From Actinobacteria bacterium UBA2279 (GTDB lineage: Bacteria; Actinomycetota; Coriobacteriia; Anaerosomatales; Anaerosomataceae): a stretch of DNA of 64,000 nucleotides. A program made the translations under genes and the position numbers. Where the stretch lies: positions 122,557-186,556 of the forward strand of contig DDWT01000012.1 of the NCBI GenBank assembly GCA_002347365.1, given 5' to 3'. Under the pieces are notes generated by a model. The model was not told where the DNA came from, made no database searches, and was given only the letters and a program-made list of their open reading frames with translations. Positions 52,877 through 60,779 of this stretch are shown one piece after another (the stretch's first letter is position 1; every line of letters starts with the position of its first letter).

Positions 52877-53005
52877 ATGGATGTCATTCGATTCCACAGT
52901 CCGTACCGTCACTGGGTCGTGGGTATTCTCTCTGAACTCGCGATCTTCATGGGCTTCATGGCGTTCGTGGGATTGATAGCCTACATCGTGACACTGGTCG
53001 GCTAG
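52877..53005 (+). CDS. 42-residue single-pass membrane protein upstream of TrkH
   Basis: ATG 52877 follows GAGGAG by six bases and the frame ends at TAG 53003, eight bases before trkH. The product has a short cytoplasmic head with several aromatic and basic residues (MDVIRFHSPYRHW) and one membrane helix (about 17-40). Small size explains why it is easily missed. The position suggests an accessory subunit of the potassium transporter, like KdpF for KdpA, but that is inference. Confidence 0.6.
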   Translation: MDVIRFHSPYRHWVVGILSELAIFMGFMAFVGLIAYIVTLVG

Positions 53006-53013
53006 GCGATCGC

Positions 53014-54537
53014 ATGTGGGTCACACTCGAACGCAGGGACGTACGCACGATCGCCCACTACACCGGGCTGCTGATCGTCGGCATCGGTCTGGCGATGACT
53101 ATTCCGCTCGTCACGGCGCTGTCTCTGAAGGAGTGGGACCCCGCGCTGGACTATCTTATGGGCATGGGGATCTCATGCGCCGTGGGAATGGCGCTAGCCT
53201 TGCTTTCTCCGCCGAACACGCCGCTCAATCGGTCGAACGCCCTCATCGTGACGGCGCTGGCATGGCTCGCCGCATCTCTTGCTGCCGCACTTCCCCTGGC
53301 ATTCTCGGGCAACTACGGCAGCTACCTGGATGCCCTTTTCGACGCCATGTCGGGACTGACCACCTCAGGACTCACTCTCGTGCAGGATCTGGATCACCTT
53401 GCGCTCTCACACAACATGTGGCGCCACTTCACACATCTCATCGGCGGACAGGGCATCGTGGTGGCGGCCGTCTCGATCGCCATCGGGTTGCGGGGTGGCG
53501 CCATGTCGCTCTATATCGCCGAAGGCAGGGATGAGAAGATCTTGCCGAATGTGGTGCACACCACACGGTTCATCTGGTTCGTCACGGCAGTCTATGTGGT
53601 GCTGGGAACGGTGGCACTGTCGGTGGTGAACCTCACGTTGGGAATGGAGCCGGTCCGCTCCGGTCTTCACGCGTTCTGGGCCACGATCGCCACCTATGAC
53701 ACTGGTGGGTTCGGACCCCAGTCGATGAACGCCTTGTACTATCACAGCTGGGTGTTCGAGTTCGTCACCGTCATCCTCATGATCGGCGGTACCCTCAACT
53801 TCAATCTGCATGCTGATGTCTGGCGGGGAGACCGTGGTGAGCTGTTCAAGAACATCGAAGCGCGGGCGTGGAGCGCCAACGTGGTGGTGCTCGTGATCTT
53901 CTCGACGCTAGGCCTGGCTGCGACCAAGGCGTTCAACGGTATGCCTGAGATCCTGCGCAAAGGTGTGTACCATATCTTCTCGGCCAACACCGGCACCGGC
54001 CATCAGACGCTCTACGCCGCTCAATGGGCGCGTGACTACGGCGGACTTGCGATGGGTGCGGTCATTCTCGCGATGGCGTTCGGCGGCATGGCCTCGTCGA
54101 CCGCCGGCGGGATCAAAGCGCTTCGCCTCGGCGTGATCGCGAAAGGCGTCGTGTGGCGGGTCCGCGAATCGCTTGCGCCGCCCTCGGCCGTCATCAAGGA
54201 ACACTTCCACCATCTGGACGACCGTGAGCTCAGCGTGACTCTGCTCAACAGCGCGCTCATGGTGTTCGTACTCTACATGGTCACGTACATCACCGGGGCT
54301 TTCATCGGCGCCGCGTATGGCTATCCGATCGGCGAATCCCTGTTCGAGTCCGTCTCGGCTGCGGCGAACGTCGGCTTGTCCACGGGCATCACCAATCCGG
54401 CGATGCCCGCCGGTCTGAAGATCGTCTACATCCTGCAGATGTGGGCGGGGCGTCTTGAGTTCGTCGCATTGCTCGCGCTGTTCGCTTCGGTAGCCATCTC
54501 TCTGGGACGCCGACGTTCCGGGAGGCGATCAGCATGA
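53014..54537 (+). CDS. trkH: TrkH/KtrB-family potassium transporter
   Basis: 507 residues. Four P-loop-like filter repeats with TTSGLTL (about 116), YDTGGFGPQS (230), NTGTGHQT (about 328) and ANVGLSTGITNPAMP (about 450). Conserved filter glycines are present. K+ (or Na+-coupled K+) uptake. A regulatory TrkA/KtrA subunit, normally needed, is not in the window. The ribosome site before ATG 53014 is weak; translational coupling with the 42-residue gene would explain that. Confidence 0.9.
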   Translation: MWVTLERRDVRTIAHYTGLLIVGIGLAMTIPLVTALSLKEWDPALDYLMGMGISCAVGMALALLSPPNTPLNRSNALIVTALAWLAASLAAALPLAFSGNYGSYLDALFDAMSGLTTSGLTLVQDLDHLALSHNMWRHFTHLIGGQGIVVAAVSIAIGLRGGAMSLYIAEGRDEKILPNVVHTTRFIWFVTAVYVVLGTVALSVVNLTLGMEPVRSGLHAFWATIATYDTGGFGPQSMNALYYHSWVFEFVTVILMIGGTLNFNLHADVWRGDRGELFKNIEARAWSANVVVLVIFSTLGLAATKAFNGMPEILRKGVYHIFSANTGTGHQTLYAAQWARDYGGLAMGAVILAMAFGGMASSTAGGIKALRLGVIAKGVVWRVRESLAPPSAVIKEHFHHLDDRELSVTLLNSALMVFVLYMVTYITGAFIGAAYGYPIGESLFESVSAAANVGLSTGITNPAMPAGLKIVYILQMWAGRLEFVALLALFASVAISLGRRRSGRRSA

Positions 54538-55043
54538 GACGCTTGTTTGTGCCGCTGCTGGTATTCACTATCGCGATGCTCATGCCCGTGTCCGCATCGG
54601 GTGCGGGCACCATTGTCGACGTCACGCCCGCCGGGCTCGCCTCGCTTGCCCAGGACCTCGATGGCGCCACAGTCCGGTTCTCAGGCGAAGTGGTCAGCGA
54701 GGCACTTCGTGCGGACGAAGGACACGTGTGGCTCAACATGCTGGGTGATGGCGTGGCGATGGGTGTCTACCTGCCTTCCGAGATGGCCGAGATGGTCAAG
54801 ACGTTTGGCAGCTATGCACGCGGAGGGGACGTGGTCGAGGTGGTCGGCGTGTATCACGAGGCATGCGATGAACACGGTGGCGACATGGACGTGCACGCTG
54901 TCGAGCTCTTGCTGGTCGAGCCTGGAGCGGAGCGAGAGCATGACTTGCATCTGTGGAAGGGCGTCATCGGAGTTGCCGGCCTGGTCGTCGCACTCGTCCT
55001 CTCCCGAGAGCTCCGGCGCGACCGCGATGCGGTGGCCGCGTGA
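54534..55043 (+). CDS. Exported OB-fold-like protein with C-terminal membrane helix
   Basis: 169 residues. Signal peptide (1-24; LLVFTIAMLMPVSASG), a beta-rich domain resembling the tRNA_anti/OB family (IVDVTPAGLASLAQDLDGATVRFSGEVVSEALRADEGHVWLNML), one membrane helix (about 142-160; WKGVIGVAGLVVALVLS) and a basic tail. Overlaps trkH by 4 nt (ATGA) and threonine aldolase by 4 nt (GTGA). Function unknown. Confidence 0.6.
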   Translation: MRRLFVPLLVFTIAMLMPVSASGAGTIVDVTPAGLASLAQDLDGATVRFSGEVVSEALRADEGHVWLNMLGDGVAMGVYLPSEMAEMVKTFGSYARGGDVVEVVGVYHEACDEHGGDMDVHAVELLLVEPGAEREHDLHLWKGVIGVAGLVVALVLSRELRRDRDAVAA

Positions 55044-56071
55044 GCGCCGCGCGCACGTTCGCGAGCGACAACAACGCCGGTGTGCATCCGGCGGTGATGG
55101 ACGCGATCGTTGCGGCGAATGCGGGGCATGTCCACGCGTACGGTGATGACCCCTACACCGCAGAAGCTGTGGGACATCTTCGCCGTCATCTCGGCGAGCA
55201 GGCCGCAGTCTACTTCGTCTTCAACGGCACCGGTGCCAACGTCTCGGGTCTCTCGGCAGTGATGCGATCGTTCGAGGCCTGCATCTGCCCCGAGACCGCC
55301 CACATCAACATGGACGAATGCGGCGCGGTGGAGCGTCTCACGGGAGGCAGACTGCTGACGGTGCCGACTCCCGATGGCAAGCTCACTCCGGAACTTGTCG
55401 AGGCGCGCATCTGGGGAGTGGGAGTCGAACATCACTCCCAGCCGCGTGTCGTCTCCATCACTCAGGCGACTGAGTACGGAACCGTGTACACACCGGACGA
55501 GGTGCGGGTCATAGCACGGACGGCCCACGCGCACGAACTGAAGCTGCACATGGATGGCGCACGGATCGCGAACGCCGCGGCTTCTCTCGGCTGTGATCTG
55601 CGCGACATCACGTTCGGTGCAGGTGTGGACATCCTGTCCCTCGGCGGGACGAAGAACGGGATTCTCATGGGCGAAGCGGTGGTCTTTGCCGATCCGGCAA
55701 TGGCCAGAGACTTCTCCTACGTGCGCAAGCAGTCGATGCAGCTCGCATCGAAGATGCGCTTCACCGCCGTCCAGTTCACTGCATTGTTCGAGGGTGACCT
55801 GTGGTTGAGGAACGCCCGGCACGCGAATGAGATGGCAGCACTGCTGGCGGAGCGCATGGCCGAGGTGCCGGGCATACGGCTACTGCAGCGCGTTCAGGCC
55901 AACGAGGTGTTCGCGTACGTGCCTGCAGAGCACGTAGCGGCGCTGCAGGCCGTTGCTGACTTCTACGTGTGGGACGAACGCACGTCGGCGGTGCGCTGGG
56001 TGACATCCTGGGACACTACACAGGCCGATGTCGAGCGATTCGTGGCAGCCGCTCTCACACTGCTCTCCTAG
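55040..56071 (+). CDS. ltaE: Low-specificity L-threonine aldolase
   Basis: 343 residues from GTG 55040 (GTGA overlap). PLP fold type I aldolase with FASDNNAGVHPAVMDA, HMDGARIANAAASL and the PLP-binding Lys in SLGGTKNG. Cleaves threonine and related beta-hydroxy amino acids to glycine and an aldehyde. Follows an exported protein gene with no evident functional link. Confidence 0.92.
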   Translation: MSAARTFASDNNAGVHPAVMDAIVAANAGHVHAYGDDPYTAEAVGHLRRHLGEQAAVYFVFNGTGANVSGLSAVMRSFEACICPETAHINMDECGAVERLTGGRLLTVPTPDGKLTPELVEARIWGVGVEHHSQPRVVSITQATEYGTVYTPDEVRVIARTAHAHELKLHMDGARIANAAASLGCDLRDITFGAGVDILSLGGTKNGILMGEAVVFADPAMARDFSYVRKQSMQLASKMRFTAVQFTALFEGDLWLRNARHANEMAALLAERMAEVPGIRLLQRVQANEVFAYVPAEHVAALQAVADFYVWDERTSAVRWVTSWDTTQADVERFVAAALTLLS

Positions 56072-56114
56072 ACGCCCTGAGTGACACAGCGGCGCGGCGG
56101 GGCGCTTGATGGGA

Positions 56115-56165
56115 ATCATCGATGATAGGAACCGCCTGGTTCCAGGTACGTTCACACCACTGTGA
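56115..56165. promoter_or_regulatory. Three inverted repeats upstream of the hybrid kinase gene
   Basis: ATCATCGATGAT (56115-56126), GGAACC-GCCT-GGTTCC (56128-56143) and TCACA-CCAC-TGTGA (56152-56165) lie in a row within 51 bp of the 121-nt gap between threonine aldolase and the kinase gene. Perfect or near-perfect dyads at this density suggest operators or a structured leader. Confidence 0.45.
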
Positions 56166-56192
56166 GGCAGGTCCAGGAGATACGAGGACGAC

Positions 56193-59100
56193 GTGACCGA
56201 GTTCCTTGCCGGCCAGACCGACTACGCGCTCTTTATGGGGGGCGTGGGTTTCGCCATCGTCGCGACCCATGCGATCAGCCTCTACCGGCTGGGCAATCGC
56301 GAGCTTCCGTGGCGCTGGCTGGCGGGGTTCTCCGTGCTGTGGGTCGCCGTGTCCTGGTCGCAGACGCTCGGACTTGCCTATGAACGCCCCGCCACGCTGG
56401 TCTACGTCGAGAGTGCGGTATCCGCGATCGCGTACCTCCTGCTCGTGCAGTTCTGGCGACTGGGCTTCAAGACACAGGTCGGGTGGACGCAAGGTCGCTG
56501 GATCCTTGTGCCACCCGCGGTACTGATCACCCTCGGACTCCTCGGCGGCCAGGTCGCTCTCAGTGCGGTCGTGGGCTACCTGTTGGGCATAGTCAGTACG
56601 CTCGCCGGCGCTGTTGCGCTCGCTGCACTCGCGCGCAACACGAGCGGTACCGCGCGCCCGCACCTTCAGTGGTGTGCAGCGGGGTTGTTCCTCTACGGCG
56701 CGCTCGGCATCTGGACTACCGCACAAGCTGACGTGTTCCCGATGTCTGTATTCAACGAGGCTTCGTTCTTCCAGGTCACCGGAGTTCCCGTCCAACTGCT
56801 TCGCACGGTTGCCGTGCTGCTGTTCGCCTGGCAGCTGGGGGCATATATGCAGCGGGTGAGCCCCCTGTGGGCCGATGCCAACGCGCGGTCGGGTCTGAGA
56901 CACCTCGGCGGGCTTATCGCCATCACCATGGTCGCAGCGCTCGTCGGCGGTGCATTCGTCACGTACCTCTTCGGTGAGCAGCGGCTCGCCTCCGAGCTGG
57001 AGCGCTTGCAGGTCCAGGTCCGTATCACCGCCGCAGCGCTCGATCCCCAAGAACTAGAAGGCCTGACCGGTCAGGCGGGGGATACTGCCACACGCAGCTA
57101 CATGGTCGTCCAGCAGCGCCTTACCGCCGCGCGCGAGGCTGCTCCCGACGCGACATTCCTCTATGTGTTAGGGCTGCGCGATGGCAGAGTGGTCATTCTG
57201 GCCGAAGGCACGCCGGCCTCGGCGGACGGTGCCGAGGACGCGCCGGGAACGGTCTACGAGGAGGCCAGTCCGGAGCTGTTGGCAGCGCTCGAGTCTCCCC
57301 ATCAGTTCGTCGAGGGTCCGCTCGGCGACAAGTGGGGCACCTGGTATACAGCCTTCACTCCAGTCTACAGCACCAACGGCGGGTTCGTTGGTCTGCTGGG
57401 TGTGGACAAGGCAGCGGACACGGTGGATCACGAGGTTGCTGTTGCGCGCATGAACGGGATCCTCATCAGTCTTGCGGCAAGCATCCTGATACTCACGTTC
57501 TGGTCGGCCATCCAGCTCACACGCACCTGGGCTGCGCGAGTGGCCAGCACCGAGCGGCGTTTCCGTCAGATGTTCGACAACGCTCCCGAGGGCATCTTCA
57601 TCATGAGTCTGGGTGAGCGGACCATTCGTGTCGCTAACCCCTACATGGTGGGCTGGCTCGGCTACTCGATCCAGGAGTTGCGCAGCATGCCGATCGAAGA
57701 CATCGTGGTCAAGGGACTTGAGAGCATCGCCGAGTGTCTCACGGAAGCGTCTGCGGCCGAGGCCACGACCATCAAACATGAATGCCAGTACCAGCGCAAA
57801 GATGGCGGCATCGTTGATGTCGAGGTCACTGCTGTACCGACCAGCTATGAGGACGAGCGTGCGGTGCTGGTCTACGCCCGTGACATGACCGGGTGGCATC
57901 GCTCCCAGAGCATGCTCGACTATCGTGCCCGCTTCAACGATCTCATCGTGGAGATCTCGACCGGCTTCATCAACATCGAGTCCGAGCACATCGATGAACG
58001 TATCGATGAGGCCCTGAAGCTGATCGGCGTGTTCATGGGCGGGGACAGGGCCTACGTCATGACGCTGTCTCATGGTGGGGATCTGATGTCGAACACGCAT
58101 GAATGGGTGGCACTCGGCGCGCTCTCGCGGCGTGCTGTTCTACAAGACGTGCCCGTAGACACCTACCCGCACATCATGGAGACCATCGCGGACGATGCGG
58201 ATCTCATCATCAGCGACGTCCTCCATACACGTGAACTGGATGAGCCGGAACGCCAGGCGTTGCTCGACGAGGATATCCTCTCGATCTGTGCGGTGCCCCT
58301 CATGTGGCGCGGTGAGCTTGTCGGCAGCCTCGGATTCGATGCGGTAGGACGACGTGCTGATTGGGATGCCGAGTCGACGGGGCTTCTGCGTATCGCGGCG
58401 TCGGCGATCGTCAATGCGATCGAGCGCAAGCGCACCAGTATCGAAGTGAGACGCCTGTCCCAGGCACTGGACCAAAGCCCGGTTGCCGTCATCGTGACCG
58501 ATCCGGGCGGGGCCATCGAGTATGTGAACCGCAGGTTCAGCGAACTCACAGGCTTCAGCCTGGCCGAGGCCAAAGGGCAGAACCCCCGGATACTCAAGTC
58601 CGAGTTCACGCCAAAGGCCGTCTACGAGGAGCTGTGGGAGACGGTCATGGCCGGGAATCCCTGGACGGGCGAGTTCATCAACAAGACCAAGGGCGGGCTG
58701 ACGTTCTACGCTTCCGCGAGCATCTCGGCGATATTCGACTACACAGGGGAGATCACGAACTTCATCGGCGTGGAGGAAGACATCACTGCGATCAAGCAGG
58801 CCGAGGAGGCGCTCGTGTCGGCGAAACATGCCGCCGAGGACGCCAACCGTGCCAAGAGCGAGTTCCTCGCAGCGATGAGTCACGAGATACGAACGCCGAT
58901 GAATGCGATCATCGGCATGGGCGAGCTACTTGACGAGACAGACCTCTCCCCGCAGCAGTCGCGCTATGTCAGCATCTTCAAGTCGGCGGGAGAAGCTCTC
59001 CTGGCGCTCATCAATGACGTACTCGATCTGTCCAAGATCGAGGCGGGACGCTTCGAGATGGATCGGCTGCCCTTCGACCTCGAGGAACTTGTCGAGCGAA

Positions 59101-60437
59101 CCGCTGCGGTTCTCGGCGTCAAGGCGCGTGAAAAGGGTCTCGAGCTGTTGTTTCGGATCGAACCCGGCACGCCGCAGCACGTTGTCGGCGACCCCGACAG
59201 ATTGCGTCAAGTGCTGATCAATCTTCTCGGCAACGCGGTCAAGTTCACCGAGTCCGGGCAGGTGCTGATCTCAGTATCGTGTGCCCGAAGGGGCATGACC
59301 GCGTCCGGCGAGTCTCAAGGAGAGTACCGGTTCAGCGTGGAAGACACGGGCATCGGCGTTCCCACCCACAAGCTCGAAGCGATCTTCGAGAGCTTCACCC
59401 AGGCCGACTCTTCCACCACCCGCAAGTACGGCGGTACGGGGCTGGGGCTGACGATCTCGCGCAGACTCGTCGAGTTGATGGGCGGGCATCTCCGTGTTGC
59501 CAGTGAAGTAGGCGTCGGCACGACGTTCTCGTTCGATCTGCCTCTCGGGATCAGCGACGGCGAGTACATCACTGAATCTCGGCCCAACCCGGAGCTGGCG
59601 GATCTTCGAGTATTGGTGGTGGATGACAATGCCACGAACCGGCTGATCGTCTCCGAGATGCTCGCGGGTACTGGTGCGGTGATCGAGGAGGCGGCAGAAG
59701 CGGTGTCCGGGTTGGCAGCTGTGCGTGCTGCCGCTAAGCGGGGTGCTCCTTTCGACGTGATCGTCTTGGACAACCACATGCCCGGCATGAGTGGCGTGGA
59801 GTTTGCCGGAGCGGTCAGAAGCGACGAGAGCCTGTCGCACTCCGGCATCATCATGCTTTCATCGGACCAGACGTCTGAGACGGCGAGCGTTCTCAAAGAG
59901 CTTGGCGTCAGCGACTACCTCACGAAGCCGATCCGACGTGTGGATCTCCAGTCGGCCATCGCGATTGCGTCTCCGCGTGCACGTGTGAATATCGCCGAGG
60001 AGGTCGTCGAAGCAGCGCCCGCCGGCGACGTGTCGGGCGGACGACCGCTGAACATCCTGATCGCGGAAGACTCAGAGGACAACCGCTTCTTGCTCCAGGC
60101 GCATCTGTCGAAGACCGAGCACCGAGTGAGTATGGCGAAAGATGGCGCGGAAGCGGTCGATCTGTTCGAGTCACGACCCGGGGAGTTCGACTTGGTGTTG
60201 ATGGACATGCAGATGCCGGTGATGGATGGATACGAAGCCACCCGTCGGCTCCGTGCGTTCGAGGAGACGACGGGCATACCTCCCGTGCCCGTGATCGCAC
60301 TGACGGCGTACGCTCTCAAAGAGGAGATACAGAAGAGTCTTGATGCTGGATGTGACGGACATCTGACGAAACCGATCAAGCGCAAGACGTTTCTCGAGGC
60401 AATACGTCGATATGGAGAAGAGGCCGCAGATGAGTAG
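56193..60437 (+). CDS. Hybrid sensor histidine kinase: membrane unit-Cache-PAS-GAF-PAS-HK-REC-REC
   Basis: 1414 residues from GTG 56193 (GAGGACGAC upstream). About seven membrane helices (1-225), another membrane helix near 245-265, a Cache-like extracytoplasmic domain (270-415), a closing membrane helix (about 425-445), PAS (458-570), GAF (580-745), PAS (750-870), HisKA with His897 in SHEIRTPMNAIIGM, HATPase (NLLGNAVKFT, DTGIGVP, GTGLGLTI), then two receivers with phospho-acceptor Asp1193 (VIVLDNHMPG) and Asp1338 (LVLMDMQMPV). No HPt of its own; the HPt protein follows. It would pass phosphate via the HPt protein to the receivers of the PilB-like protein (inference). Confidence 0.92.
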   Translation: MTEFLAGQTDYALFMGGVGFAIVATHAISLYRLGNRELPWRWLAGFSVLWVAVSWSQTLGLAYERPATLVYVESAVSAIAYLLLVQFWRLGFKTQVGWTQGRWILVPPAVLITLGLLGGQVALSAVVGYLLGIVSTLAGAVALAALARNTSGTARPHLQWCAAGLFLYGALGIWTTAQADVFPMSVFNEASFFQVTGVPVQLLRTVAVLLFAWQLGAYMQRVSPLWADANARSGLRHLGGLIAITMVAALVGGAFVTYLFGEQRLASELERLQVQVRITAAALDPQELEGLTGQAGDTATRSYMVVQQRLTAAREAAPDATFLYVLGLRDGRVVILAEGTPASADGAEDAPGTVYEEASPELLAALESPHQFVEGPLGDKWGTWYTAFTPVYSTNGGFVGLLGVDKAADTVDHEVAVARMNGILISLAASILILTFWSAIQLTRTWAARVASTERRFRQMFDNAPEGIFIMSLGERTIRVANPYMVGWLGYSIQELRSMPIEDIVVKGLESIAECLTEASAAEATTIKHECQYQRKDGGIVDVEVTAVPTSYEDERAVLVYARDMTGWHRSQSMLDYRARFNDLIVEISTGFINIESEHIDERIDEALKLIGVFMGGDRAYVMTLSHGGDLMSNTHEWVALGALSRRAVLQDVPVDTYPHIMETIADDADLIISDVLHTRELDEPERQALLDEDILSICAVPLMWRGELVGSLGFDAVGRRADWDAESTGLLRIAASAIVNAIERKRTSIEVRRLSQALDQSPVAVIVTDPGGAIEYVNRRFSELTGFSLAEAKGQNPRILKSEFTPKAVYEELWETVMAGNPWTGEFINKTKGGLTFYASASISAIFDYTGEITNFIGVEEDITAIKQAEEALVSAKHAAEDANRAKSEFLAAMSHEIRTPMNAIIGMGELLDETDLSPQQSRYVSIFKSAGEALLALINDVLDLSKIEAGRFEMDRLPFDLEELVERTAAVLGVKAREKGLELLFRIEPGTPQHVVGDPDRLRQVLINLLGNAVKFTESGQVLISVSCARRGMTASGESQGEYRFSVEDTGIGVPTHKLEAIFESFTQADSSTTRKYGGTGLGLTISRRLVELMGGHLRVASEVGVGTTFSFDLPLGISDGEYITESRPNPELADLRVLVVDDNATNRLIVSEMLAGTGAVIEEAAEAVSGLAAVRAAAKRGAPFDVIVLDNHMPGMSGVEFAGAVRSDESLSHSGIIMLSSDQTSETASVLKELGVSDYLTKPIRRVDLQSAIAIASPRARVNIAEEVVEAAPAGDVSGGRPLNILIAEDSEDNRFLLQAHLSKTEHRVSMAKDGAEAVDLFESRPGEFDLVLMDMQMPVMDGYEATRRLRAFEETTGIPPVPVIALTAYALKEEIQKSLDAGCDGHLTKPIKRKTFLEAIRRYGEEAADE

Positions 60438-60774
60438 AAGCGCGGACGAGCTACAGGATCTGAGCGCAGAAGATGGCACGGTCGCTTACGTCGACGCGTC
60501 TTTGGAGGCCCTGATCCCGCGCTACCTCAGTAGGCGACAGGACGATGCGGACGTGATTGAGCGCGCTGTTGCCGGGATGGACTGGGACACTGTCGCCATG
60601 CTCGGGCACACAATGAAGGGCTCCGGGGGCGGTTACGGGTTCGATCGCATCACGGAACTGGGCGCTTCCATCGAACGTGCTGGCCGGGATGAGGATGCGG
60701 ACACCGCGCTGCAGGCGGTGGCGAGACTCCGCCGCTACATAGACACCGTTGTCATCGAGTTCGTCGAGGAGTGA
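60430..60774 (+). CDS. HPt-domain phosphotransfer protein
   Basis: 114 residues from ATG 60430 (AGAGG 6 nt upstream), overlapping the kinase stop by 8 nt. HPt signature LGHTMKGSGGGYGF with phospho-His60 in a four-helix bundle. It carries phosphate between receivers. Overlap on one side and 5 nt to the ATPase fusion on the other support a dedicated phosphorelay. Confidence 0.92.
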   Translation: MSRSADELQDLSAEDGTVAYVDASLEALIPRYLSRRQDDADVIERAVAGMDWDTVAMLGHTMKGSGGGYGFDRITELGASIERAGRDEDADTALQAVARLRRYIDTVVIEFVEE

Positions 60775-60779
60775 GCGGT

